From Candidatus Neomicrothrix sp. UBA814 (GTDB lineage: Bacteria > Actinomycetota > Acidimicrobiia > Acidimicrobiales > Poriferisodalaceae): 42,766 nt of DNA. A program made the translations under genes and the position numbers. The first letter of the stretch is position 1. The number at the start of each line of letters is the position of its first letter. The stretch covers positions 1 to 42,766 of the forward strand of contig DBIA01000022.1 in NCBI GenBank assembly GCA_002296525.1. The letters are read 5' to 3'. This document shows, piece by piece, positions 32,433 through 41,117 of this stretch. The notes beneath the pieces were generated by a model. The model was not told the DNA's origin. It saw only the letters and a list, made by a program, of their open reading frames with translations, and did not search any database.

Positions 32433-33865
32433 CACCGATCAAAGCGCAGGTGTCCAATGTTTTAGCGAACCGGTATGCGTCTCCTGAGATGACGCAAATC
32501 TGGTCAGCCGAAAATAAAATTGTCTTAGAACGAGAACTTTGGATAGCAGTGCTCGAAGGGCAAAAGGACCTGGGGCTGGAAGTTGAGACAGCTGCTCTTG
32601 ATGCGTACCGGTCAGTTATGCATAACGTCGACCTGGATTCGATTCAAAGACGTGAACGAGTCACATTGCATGACGTTAAGGCGCGGATAGAAGAGTTTTC
32701 CGAACTCGCCGGCTACGAACACATCCACAAAGGATTGACGTCACGGGACTTAACGGAAAATGTAGAGCAACTCCAAATTAAACAATCAATGCAGCTTGTT
32801 CGAGATCGACTCGTGACGGTCATTGTTCGTCTGGCCGAGCTTGCTCTTCAATACCAGGAAGTCTCCATTACTGGACGTTCCCATAATGTCCCCGCACAAC
32901 TCACAACACTTGGAAAACGATTTGCCAATCTAGGCCAGGAGACACTCTTGGCTTTCGAACGTCTCGAAGAGTTACTCAACCGTTATCCCTTGCGTGGCCT
33001 AAAGGGACCTGTTGGCACCCAGCAAGATCTTCTCGACCTCTATGAAGGAGATGCTGCCAAGGTAGAAGAACTTGAGCAGCGAGTCGCTAACCAACTTGGA
33101 TTTGAACGCACCCTTGACGCGGTCGGACAAATCTATCCTCGGTCCCTCGACCTCGATGTAGTGAGCTCTTTGGTGCAAACGGTGAGTCCTTTGGGGAATC
33201 TCGCATTGCAGATTCGACTAATGGCGGGGTTAGACCTTGCGACAGAAGGTTTTCGTGAAGGCCAAGTCGGCTCCTCGGCTATGCCACACAAAATGAACGC
33301 GCGTTCCGCGGAACGGATTAATGGTTTCGCAGCAATTCTTCGGGGGCATCTCACGATGGCCTCTTCGATAGCAGGAGACCAGTGGAATGAAGGCGACGTA
33401 AGTTGTTCTGTAGTTCGACGAGTAGTGCTCCCAGACGCTTTTTTTGCCATAGATGGCGCGCTTGAAACGACGCTGACGGTTTTAGACGGTTTCGGCGCCT
33501 ATCCCCCTGTTATTGATCGGGAACTCGAGCAGTATCTGCCATTTCTCGCGACTACTCGCATTCTTATGAGCGCCGTCAAAGCAGGGGCGGGCCGAGAAGA
33601 AGCTCACACCATTCTCAAGGACCACGCAGTCGGCGCAGCACTGGAAATTCGCGAGGGAAGCTCAGGCAATAATGACCTAATCGACCGGATTGCAGAAGAT
33701 CCGAATCTTCCTATTGACAGGGACACAATTAACGAAATTCTGGGGGACCACAACAACTTCATTGGCCTAGCGCAAGCTCAAGTTCAGTCCTTTTTGAATG
33801 CTGCAGCCATCGTTAATTCTGCCCATCCTGAGGCAGGGTCCTACCATCCTTCCCCAATTCTCTAG
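32429..33865 (+). CDS. purB: Adenylosuccinate lyase
   Basis: PurB removes fumarate from SAICAR and from adenylosuccinate, thus acting twice in AMP synthesis. The fumarase-superfamily signature GSSAMPHKMN is at 281-290. The active-site segment with HDVKARIEEF at 81-90 and TGRSHNVPAQLTTLGKR at about 148-164 are present. Length is 478. The ATG overlaps the purE stop (ATGA). It precedes purC, whose product's SAICAR is its substrate, by 12 bases. Confidence 0.96.
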   Translation: MTPIKAQVSNVLANRYASPEMTQIWSAENKIVLERELWIAVLEGQKDLGLEVETAALDAYRSVMHNVDLDSIQRRERVTLHDVKARIEEFSELAGYEHIHKGLTSRDLTENVEQLQIKQSMQLVRDRLVTVIVRLAELALQYQEVSITGRSHNVPAQLTTLGKRFANLGQETLLAFERLEELLNRYPLRGLKGPVGTQQDLLDLYEGDAAKVEELEQRVANQLGFERTLDAVGQIYPRSLDLDVVSSLVQTVSPLGNLALQIRLMAGLDLATEGFREGQVGSSAMPHKMNARSAERINGFAAILRGHLTMASSIAGDQWNEGDVSCSVVRRVVLPDAFFAIDGALETTLTVLDGFGAYPPVIDRELEQYLPFLATTRILMSAVKAGAGREEAHTILKDHAVGAALEIREGSSGNNDLIDRIAEDPNLPIDRDTINEILGDHNNFIGLAQAQVQSFLNAAAIVNSAHPEAGSYHPSPIL

Positions 33866-33877
33866 TAGAGAAGAGAT

Positions 33878-34756
33878 GTGAACGAACTTCAGTTATTGCA
33901 CAGTGGCAAAGTTAGAGAGATGTATGTCGTCGATGACCAGCATCTATTGATGGTGGCGACGGATCGAATATCAGCATTCGATGTTGTTTTTGGCGAGCCA
34001 ATACCAGACAAAGGAAGGGTACTAACGGCGATGACCGTGTGGTGGTCTGATTATCTCGCATCTAGTGCGCAGACCCATCTAGTGTCGGCGGACCCAGCTG
34101 ATTTCCCTGAGGCGGCAAGACGTCCTGAATGGACGGGAAGAGCTCTTCTGGTGCGCAAAGCGGAGATGTTGCCACTGGAATGCATCGTTCGCGGATATAT
34201 CACTGGGTCGGCTTGGAATGAATATCAAAAGTCAGGGACTATGCATGGAACGTCTTTACCCTCCAATCTCCTAGAAGCTCAACAGCTTCCTGAACCTGTC
34301 TTCACTCCATCGACGAAGGCAACAGAAGGCCATGACATAAACATAAGTTATGACGAGGCCGTTGACATTGTCGGCTCTGAATTAGCTGAGCAAGCGCGCC
34401 AAATTTCTTTAGACGCATATACCCGTGCCTCGGAGCACGCAGCACGCAATGGCGTAATTATCGCTGATACAAAATTTGAACTTGGTCTTGTGGACGGCCA
34501 AATGGTTATTGCCGACGAGCTTCTTACTCCTGACTCGTCGAGATTTTGGCCAGCAGAAAACTGGAATCCAGGAGCGACACCGGTATCACTCGACAAGCAG
34601 CCTGTTCGAGACGCCACCGAGGCAACGGGATGGGATAAATCCCCGCCTGCACCACCGCTCTCAACCGAAACGATTCAAGCGACACGCGACCGTTATATAA
34701 CTGCTTATGAGCGAATCACTGGCGAATCTTTTGGGCAGTGGATCGGGGGTAGCTAA
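33878..34756 (+). CDS. purC: SAICAR synthetase
   Basis: PurC couples CAIR with aspartate to form SAICAR. The N-terminal LLHSGKVREMYVVDDQHLLMVATDRISAFD is highly conserved, as are ECIVRGYITGSAWNEY and the later DTKFELGLVDGQMVIADELLTPDSSRFW. Length 292 is typical of the actinobacterial type. The start is GTG 33878, after AGAGAAGAG. It overlaps purS by one base (TAATG). Confidence 0.97.
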   Translation: MNELQLLHSGKVREMYVVDDQHLLMVATDRISAFDVVFGEPIPDKGRVLTAMTVWWSDYLASSAQTHLVSADPADFPEAARRPEWTGRALLVRKAEMLPLECIVRGYITGSAWNEYQKSGTMHGTSLPSNLLEAQQLPEPVFTPSTKATEGHDINISYDEAVDIVGSELAEQARQISLDAYTRASEHAARNGVIIADTKFELGLVDGQMVIADELLTPDSSRFWPAENWNPGATPVSLDKQPVRDATEATGWDKSPPAPPLSTETIQATRDRYITAYERITGESFGQWIGGS

Positions 34757-35007
34757 TGCACTTTGAAGTAAAGGTCGAGGTGTCACCGCGGGAAGGAATA
34801 GCAAATCCAGAGGGTTCAACAATTGAAAGAGCTTTACCAGCGCTGGGCTTTGTTACGGCTAGCAACGTAAGGGTTGGCAAGGTGATTCGGCTGCGAGTAG
34901 AAGCTGATTCGTCCGACGATGCCAAATCATTAGTTGAAGATATGTGTAATCGCTTTCTCTCAAACCCGGTAATAGAAGACTCACAGGTAGAAGTGCTACA
35001 AGGATGA
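34756..35007 (+). CDS. purS: FGAM synthase, PurS subunit
   Basis: PurS is the small bridging subunit of three-part FGAM synthase and joins PurQ to PurL. The 83-residue protein starts HFEVKVEVSPREGIANPEG and contains IERALPALGF and VRVGKVIRLRVEA, as in the family. It overlaps purC by one base and purQ by four, in the conserved purS-purQ-purL order. Confidence 0.95.
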   Translation: MHFEVKVEVSPREGIANPEGSTIERALPALGFVTASNVRVGKVIRLRVEADSSDDAKSLVEDMCNRFLSNPVIEDSQVEVLQG

Positions 35008-35663
35008 GCCAGCGTATTGGAGTGGTTCGCTTTCCCGGAACTAATTGTGAATTTGACACCATCGATGCAATTCGAGCGCTAGATGGCGAAGCTGAGGTTC
35101 TTTGGCATGGTCAATCCGACTTAAAAAACGTCGATGCAATCGTCATACCTGGAGGCTTTGCTCACGGCGACTATCTGCGATGTGGAGCCATAGCAAAGTT
35201 TTCTCCAGTCATGGATTCGATAACTTCTTTCGCTGAAGATGGAGGTCCGGTCCTGGGTATATGTAACGGATTTCAAGTTTTAACCGAAGTTGGATTACTA
35301 CCAGGAGCGTTGCAGAAAAATGCAGGAATGAAATTTCTGTGCTCAATGCAACAAATCGAATTCGCTTCCACCTCAAACGTTCTTGGTCAACAAGCATCTG
35401 TGGGAGATCGTTTGATGATTCCGATTAACCACTTTGAAGGAAACTATGTCTGCGCGCCTGAAGTTCTAACCGAAATGGAAGCAGAAAACAGGATTGTCTT
35501 TCGTTACACAGACAACCCAAACGGTTCACTCGCTGACATAGCTGGGATATGCAATCAAGCCGGCAACGTAGTTGGCATGATGCCTCATCCCGAGCGTGCT
35601 ACTTCCCGCCTCCTCGGTTCAACAGATGGGATCGGTCTCTTGAGATCATTGCTGGCTGCCTGA
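35004..35663 (+). CDS. purQ: FGAM synthase, PurQ glutaminase subunit
   Basis: PurQ supplies ammonia from glutamine to PurL. This class I glutaminase (219 residues) has the nucleophile Cys87 in GICNGFQ and the catalytic pair His195 and Glu197 in MMPHPERAT. The start MSQRIGVVRFPGTNCEFD is standard. It overlaps purS as ATGA. The gap to purL (67 bases) holds no visible gene and is one of the widest gaps inside the operon. Confidence 0.97.
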   Translation: MSQRIGVVRFPGTNCEFDTIDAIRALDGEAEVLWHGQSDLKNVDAIVIPGGFAHGDYLRCGAIAKFSPVMDSITSFAEDGGPVLGICNGFQVLTEVGLLPGALQKNAGMKFLCSMQQIEFASTSNVLGQQASVGDRLMIPINHFEGNYVCAPEVLTEMEAENRIVFRYTDNPNGSLADIAGICNQAGNVVGMMPHPERATSRLLGSTDGIGLLRSLLAA

Positions 35664-35730
35664 CCCGTCAGTCATAAAATCGATCCCCTGGCATCCATGA
35701 GGAAAGCAACTCTGCGACTACATTTAGGAC

Positions 35731-37962
35731 GTGAGTCCCGCCCCTGAAGACGCATCAGTGCACCGGGCACTTGGACTTAGTGACGACGAGTACCAACGCA
35801 TCTATGAGCTGTTGGAGCGACACCCAAACCATCTGGAATTAGCGATGTACTCAGTGATGTGGTCTGAGCATTGCTCGTACAAGTCATCCAAAATTCATTT
35901 GAAGCGACTCCCCACGCAAGCCCCATGGGTTTTGGTAGGCCCAGGAGAGAATGCCGGAGTAATCGATGTTGGTGATGACATAGCAGTCGCGATACGAATC
36001 GAAAGCCACAACCATCCTTCAGCAATTGAGCCATATCAGGGAGCCGCTACGGGAGTTGGGGGCATTCTGAGAGATATTTTTACGATGGGCGCTCGTCCAA
36101 TAGCCGTTATGGATCCTCTTCGGTTCGGGCCCATTGATGACCCTCGCAGCCGGTGGATAGCAGAAGGGGTCATTAGTGGTGTCTCTGGTTATGGAAACAG
36201 TGTTGGCGTGCCCACAGTCGGTGGTGAGATCGTCTTTGACGAAACCTATAAAGGTAATCCGCTAGTCAATGTCCTAGCCATGGGGGTACTACCCACAGAG
36301 CGCTTAGTTCTAGGACAAGCTAGCGGTGTTGGTAATCTTGCCGTTCTTCTCGGTGCCTCCACGGGAAGAGATGGGATAGGCGGCGTCAGTGTTCTCGCCT
36401 CCGCAGGCTTCGACGAAAGTTCTGAAGACATTGATAAGCGGCCAAGTGTGCAGGTCGGTGATCCCTTTGAAGAGAAACGGCTCCTGGAGGCGTGTCTCGA
36501 ATTATTGGATCAAGGTCTCGTATCAGGAATCCAAGATCTTGGAGGAGCCGGAATCACCTGCGCTACGAGTGAAACAGCGTCACGCGGAGGCGCGGGTATG
36601 GATGTGGATGTAACGGCTATTCACGCTCGCGAAAACAACATGGAACCCTTTGAGTTAATGACCTCAGAATCACAAGAACGCATGCTTGCGATTATTAAGC
36701 CAGAGGATCTTGCTCATGTAGAAGAAATTTCTGCCCGATGGGAAATACAGGCAAGTGTCATTGGTCGAGTTACAGGCACCGGACAACTGAGAATTCTTGA
36801 TGGATTTGATGGGGACGTATTAGCGAGCCTTCCCGCTTCGACACTGCACGATGACGCGCCGGAATACAAGCGACCGATTGCACCGCCTGCTGACCTTGGA
36901 GAGCGCCGGGCCCAAGATGCATCGCAGGGCCCCGTGGATTGCATCAACAACCTATTGAGTCTCCTTCGGGACCCGGCATGGGTCTACAGCCAATATGACC
37001 ATCAATTGTTCCTCAACACCGTCGTAGGTCCAGGAAATGATGGAACCCTTCTTCGACTTCGAAATCCACGCAACGGCCAAGAAACCGGAAGAGGAATCGC
37101 TCTTTCGACAGATGGTAACCATCGTTGGTGTCACGTAGACCCGCGTCAGGGCACAGCTATGGTCGTCGCCGAGGCAGTTATGAACATCGCCTGTGTAGGT
37201 GCGCAACCTTTGGCTGTTGTCAATTGCTTGAATTTCGGCAACCCAGAGCATCCTGAAGTTATGTGGCAGTTGGCCGAAGCCGTAGATGGGATGGCTGAAG
37301 CATGTGTTGCTTTCAACGCACCGGTGATTGGCGGAAATGTGAGCCTTTACAACGAAACCAACGCCGTTGACATCGCACCAACACCAGTAGTCGGGGTCAT
37401 TGGAATGCATCCATCACTAACGACACCACCGCCATCCATTGGCTTCCCACCCAACGCTTCTCTGCTGTTATTAGGTCAAGTGCCTGATACCGATGTTTCC
37501 CTCGCAGGAAGCCAATGGGCCTGGGAGATCGGGGGATGCAAAGATGGAACTTTGCCAACGTTTGACCTTCAACAAGCGGTCCGAACAAGCCAATTTGTCG
37601 CTGAATCAGTCCAGAAACAGCAGCTTCTAGCGATACACGATATTGCCGAAGGCGGCCTAGCTGTAGCAGCTGCAGAGATGGCAATCGATAGCGGCTTCGG
37701 AGCTCAAATTGTTGACCATTGTGACCATGTCTCGATGTTTAACGAATCAGGCGGTCGCTTCTTAGCTGTAGTCGGAGACGAGCTGCTAGATGATTTTTTG
37801 AAGGATGCTAAAAGACACGATGTTCCCGCAATCCAAATCGGGCGAACTGGTGGCACATCGCTGAATTTCGGAACGGAAATCATCATTCCTGTAAGCGAAT
37901 TGGAAACCGCATATCGAACTGAACTCCCCGAAGCTCTAGGTCTAGGGACTGTCAACACATGA
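35731..37962 (+). CDS. purL: FGAM synthase, PurL (small, three-subunit type)
   Basis: PurL is the ATP-dependent amidotransferase that turns FGAR into FGAM with ammonia from PurQ. The 743-residue length and the presence of purS and purQ identify the small type. MWSEHCSYKSSK with His47, AIRIESHNHPSAIEPYQGAATGVGG, and TTPxx-like later repeats with IGGNVSLYNET and IHDIAEGGLAVAAAEMA are typical. The start is GTG 35731 with a weak ribosome-binding site (TTAGGAC). The stop overlaps purF. Confidence 0.97.
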   Translation: MSPAPEDASVHRALGLSDDEYQRIYELLERHPNHLELAMYSVMWSEHCSYKSSKIHLKRLPTQAPWVLVGPGENAGVIDVGDDIAVAIRIESHNHPSAIEPYQGAATGVGGILRDIFTMGARPIAVMDPLRFGPIDDPRSRWIAEGVISGVSGYGNSVGVPTVGGEIVFDETYKGNPLVNVLAMGVLPTERLVLGQASGVGNLAVLLGASTGRDGIGGVSVLASAGFDESSEDIDKRPSVQVGDPFEEKRLLEACLELLDQGLVSGIQDLGGAGITCATSETASRGGAGMDVDVTAIHARENNMEPFELMTSESQERMLAIIKPEDLAHVEEISARWEIQASVIGRVTGTGQLRILDGFDGDVLASLPASTLHDDAPEYKRPIAPPADLGERRAQDASQGPVDCINNLLSLLRDPAWVYSQYDHQLFLNTVVGPGNDGTLLRLRNPRNGQETGRGIALSTDGNHRWCHVDPRQGTAMVVAEAVMNIACVGAQPLAVVNCLNFGNPEHPEVMWQLAEAVDGMAEACVAFNAPVIGGNVSLYNETNAVDIAPTPVVGVIGMHPSLTTPPPSIGFPPNASLLLLGQVPDTDVSLAGSQWAWEIGGCKDGTLPTFDLQQAVRTSQFVAESVQKQQLLAIHDIAEGGLAVAAAEMAIDSGFGAQIVDHCDHVSMFNESGGRFLAVVGDELLDDFLKDAKRHDVPAIQIGRTGGTSLNFGTEIIIPVSELETAYRTELPEALGLGTVNT

Positions 37963-39449
37963 CAATTGAATCCAACGGCATAGAGATCAACAAGCCTCGA
38001 GAAGCGTGCGGTGTTTTTGGTGTCCTAGCTTCGGATAGCCCGGTCGCTCATCAGACCTACCTTGGTCTATACGCACTTCAACATCGTGGCCAAGAGTCAG
38101 CCGGTATCGCAGTCAGTAATGGGGAGAACGTGACCGTGGTCAAAGACATGGGTCTCGTCTCAAGTGCCTTCGATGACCGAATCCTTGCCGCACTAGACGG
38201 AAATATCGCAATTGGGCATACCCGGTACTCAACAACTGGGTCTAGCTCCTGGCGAGCGTCACAACCCTTTTATAGAGACGTTGGAAATTTAGAATTTGCG
38301 CTTGCTCACAATGGGAACCTGGTGAATACGGCTCAGCTTGCTGAAAAGGCGGGAATGCTCGAAGGTACTGTGACCAGTGACAGTGACCTCGTCGCTGAAC
38401 TATTGGCAATAGAACTAGCGAGCGATGACGCGCCCGAGGGAAATGAGCTTCCATGGGCTCTTGAGAGGGTCTTACCGAAGCTCCGAGGAGGATTTTCCTT
38501 CGTAGCAATGGACCGTAATCATCTGATCGGTGTCCGTGGACCCGAAGGGTTCTGGCCTCTATGCCTAGGGCGATTAGACAACGGATGGGTCGTCGCTTCA
38601 GAAAGCCCCGCTCTAGACACAGTAGGGGCGCACTTTGTAAGAGAAGTTGACCCAGGTGAGATGATCGTCATTGATGCCAATGGATGGCAATCACACCAAC
38701 CATTTGAAGACCCCGATCCCAAACTTTGTATTTTCGAATTCGTCTACTTCTCGCGACCCGACACCCTTTTATATGGGCGCAATGTTCATTCGGCTCGACA
38801 ACGCATGGGTGAGCAACTCGCCACTCAAGCACCCGCTTCTGCTGATTTCGTCATTCCAGTCCCGGAGTCGGGAATCCCCGCAGCCCAAGGCTTTGCCCGA
38901 ACGAGTGGTATCCCATACCGAGACGGATTAGTGAAGAACCGCTACATAGGAAGGACTTTCATTGCGCCGTCTCAGGAGATGCGCTCTTTAGGCGTGAAGA
39001 TGAAACTCAACCCAATACGGCACAACATTGAGGACCAACGACTCGTAGTAGTTGACGATTCAATTGTTCGAGGAACAACTACCAAAGCGATAGTTGAAAT
39101 GCTGCGAGCCGCAGGTGCGGCTGAAGTGCACCTCCGAATTTCATCACCTCCATATCGATGGCCCTGTTTTTATGGAATGGATACTGGAACCCAAGCTGAA
39201 CTCATGGCAGCGAACCTAACCATGGAGGAAATACGCGACTATCTAGGGGTCAATTCGATCGCCTACTTGGAATTAGACCGCCTTGTTAGCGCGACGGGTG
39301 CCCCCGGAGCGGGCTTCTGCACCGCCTGTTTGGATGGCCAGTACCCAGTTGAGATTCCTGACGGAATTGGAAGAGAGGTTCTAGGAAAACGAAAAGACGA
39401 ACCTGATTCAGCGTTTATCGCTGCATCACAAATGAAGCTAGAACAATGA
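37959..39449 (+). CDS. purF: Amidophosphoribosyltransferase
   Basis: PurF commits PRPP to purine synthesis using glutamine. The N-terminal nucleophile is Cys17 after a 16-residue propeptide (REACGVFGVLA). The phosphoribosyltransferase motif is LVVVDDSIVRGTTTKAIVEM. Cysteines in LCIFEFVYFSRPD, PPYRWPCFYGMD and FCTACLDG match the four ligands of the oxygen-sensitive [4Fe-4S] cluster of the Bacillus-type enzyme. Length is 496. It overlaps purL and purM by four bases each (ATGA). Confidence 0.97.
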   Translation: MTIESNGIEINKPREACGVFGVLASDSPVAHQTYLGLYALQHRGQESAGIAVSNGENVTVVKDMGLVSSAFDDRILAALDGNIAIGHTRYSTTGSSSWRASQPFYRDVGNLEFALAHNGNLVNTAQLAEKAGMLEGTVTSDSDLVAELLAIELASDDAPEGNELPWALERVLPKLRGGFSFVAMDRNHLIGVRGPEGFWPLCLGRLDNGWVVASESPALDTVGAHFVREVDPGEMIVIDANGWQSHQPFEDPDPKLCIFEFVYFSRPDTLLYGRNVHSARQRMGEQLATQAPASADFVIPVPESGIPAAQGFARTSGIPYRDGLVKNRYIGRTFIAPSQEMRSLGVKMKLNPIRHNIEDQRLVVVDDSIVRGTTTKAIVEMLRAAGAAEVHLRISSPPYRWPCFYGMDTGTQAELMAANLTMEEIRDYLGVNSIAYLELDRLVSATGAPGAGFCTACLDGQYPVEIPDGIGREVLGKRKDEPDSAFIAASQMKLEQ

Positions 39450-40480
39450 ATTCTGAGATCACCTATTCAGAAGCAGGCGTCGACATTGAGAGTGCTGACG
39501 AAGCAGTACGTCGGTTAACGCCCCACGTTCGTTCAACGTTTAGACCAGAAGTTCTAAGTGAAGTAGGTGGCTTTGGTTCCGTTGTCGCGATCCCAGACGG
39601 ATACAGAGAGCCAGTACTGGTGTCTGGAAACGACGGCGCTGGAACAAAACCACTTATTGCTCAGACATTAAATAAATACGACACAATAGGAATCGATGTC
39701 GTCGCGATGTGCGTCGACGACATTGTTACGTGCGGAGCTGAACCCCTCTTCTTCTTAGATCAATTAACTGTCGGCAAAGTCGACCCGGAGCAAATTGAAG
39801 AGCTGGTTAAAGGATTCGCCGAAGGCTGTCGCCAAGCTGGCTGCGCTTTGACAGGCGGTGAAATAGCTGAACACCCTGACACCATGAGCCAACACGATTT
39901 CGATGTTTCCGGATTTGCAGTGGGGGTAGCCGAACGAGGTGAAATCCCTACGAAGTCTGCTGTTGTAACAGCCGATGTACTGATCGGTATCGCATCACCG
40001 GGTTTGCGTTGTAATGGATACAGCTTGGCTAGGCGCGTTCTAATGGAAGGACACTCTCTGGATGAACCTGCATGGCCGCAAGCTGAAGTTTCGCTCGGCG
40101 ATGAACTTTTGCGCCCATCAGAGATATACGCACCAACAGTGTTGAGAGCATTCCGCCAATTTGAGATTCATGGTGCAGCACACATTACGGGCGGCGGTCT
40201 CGCAGGCAATCTCAATAGGGTCATTAACCAGAATGTTGACGCTCAAATTGATGTGACACGATGGTCACGCCCACGAATTTTTGAGCAGATCGCTGCTGAA
40301 GGTCCGGTATCGGAAAATGAAATGCGCAAGGTTTTTAACATAGGCATAGGGATGGTTCTCATTGCCCCCAGGGAACAAGCTCACCTGATAATCGAAATGG
40401 CAAATCAAGACGGCCATGAGGCATGGGTCATCGGACAAATTCTGGACGGGAATGGTGCAGTGAGGTGGGTTGACGAATGA
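39446..40480 (+). CDS. purM: Phosphoribosylformylglycinamidine cyclo-ligase (AIR synthetase)
   Basis: PurM closes the imidazole ring to give AIR. The 344-residue protein has TYSEAGVDIESADEAV at the start, SGNDGAGTKPLIA at about 60-72, IDVVAMCVDDIVTCGAEPLFFLDQL, and CALTGGEIAEHPDTM. ITGGGLAGNLNRV is close to the C-terminal family motif. It shares four-base overlaps with purF upstream and pyrE downstream. Confidence 0.96.
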   Translation: MNSEITYSEAGVDIESADEAVRRLTPHVRSTFRPEVLSEVGGFGSVVAIPDGYREPVLVSGNDGAGTKPLIAQTLNKYDTIGIDVVAMCVDDIVTCGAEPLFFLDQLTVGKVDPEQIEELVKGFAEGCRQAGCALTGGEIAEHPDTMSQHDFDVSGFAVGVAERGEIPTKSAVVTADVLIGIASPGLRCNGYSLARRVLMEGHSLDEPAWPQAEVSLGDELLRPSEIYAPTVLRAFRQFEIHGAAHITGGGLAGNLNRVINQNVDAQIDVTRWSRPRIFEQIAAEGPVSENEMRKVFNIGIGMVLIAPREQAHLIIEMANQDGHEAWVIGQILDGNGAVRWVDE

Positions 40481-41037
40481 ACGAGCTTGATTCTCGACGT
40501 TTAGAGCTGAAAGAACACCTATTGACTCATGCTGTCCGCACAGGGGATTTCGTACTGAAGTCAGGACGACGAAGTTCTTGGTTCATTGATGGAAAGCAGA
40601 CCGCCTGTGACCCATTAGGTATCAAACTCATCGCCGACATCATTTTGGATGAAATTCCGGGTTTAGATGCAATTGGGGGATTGACAATGGGTGCAGATCC
40701 TGTCGCCTATGGGGTTTCAGCAATAGCAGCGGACCGCGGAATTCCATTGCGCAGTTTCAGCGTCCGAAAAGAAGCCAAAGACCACGGTGTTGAAGGTCGA
40801 ATCGCAGGCGCTTTACGAAAAGGCGATCGCGTCGCGATCACCGAGGACGTTGTTACCCGAGGTGTCTCCCCACTCGAAGCAGCGAAAATCGTAAGAGCTT
40901 TTGGCGCGGAACCAGTAGTCATTGTTGCAGTCGTAGATCGTGGTGGTACCTGTAAAGCGATGGCAAAAGAAGAAGGAATTGACTTTTTCGCTCTCCTTAC
41001 AGCTGTCGAATTGGGTTTCGAATACGAAGGGCCTTAA
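40477..41037 (+). CDS. pyrE: Orotate phosphoribosyltransferase
   Basis: PyrE transfers the ribose-phosphate of PRPP to orotate, a pyrimidine step. The 186-residue protein has GDFVLKSGRRSSWFIDGK, GGLTMGADPVAYGVSA and SVRKEAKDHGVEGRIAG. The PRPP-binding loop is VAITEDVVTRGV at about 119-130. It overlaps purM as ATGA, so a pyrimidine gene is translationally coupled to the purine operon. Length and motifs are normal. Confidence 0.94.
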   Translation: MNELDSRRLELKEHLLTHAVRTGDFVLKSGRRSSWFIDGKQTACDPLGIKLIADIILDEIPGLDAIGGLTMGADPVAYGVSAIAADRGIPLRSFSVRKEAKDHGVEGRIAGALRKGDRVAITEDVVTRGVSPLEAAKIVRAFGAEPVVIVAVVDRGGTCKAMAKEEGIDFFALLTAVELGFEYEGP

Positions 41038-41117
41038 AACAAATGCACTAGGACTGTTTGGACTCAGCCACTCATCCCGCCACAATGGAGCGCTCTCATC
41101 TCGCACCAGGAGACTCG

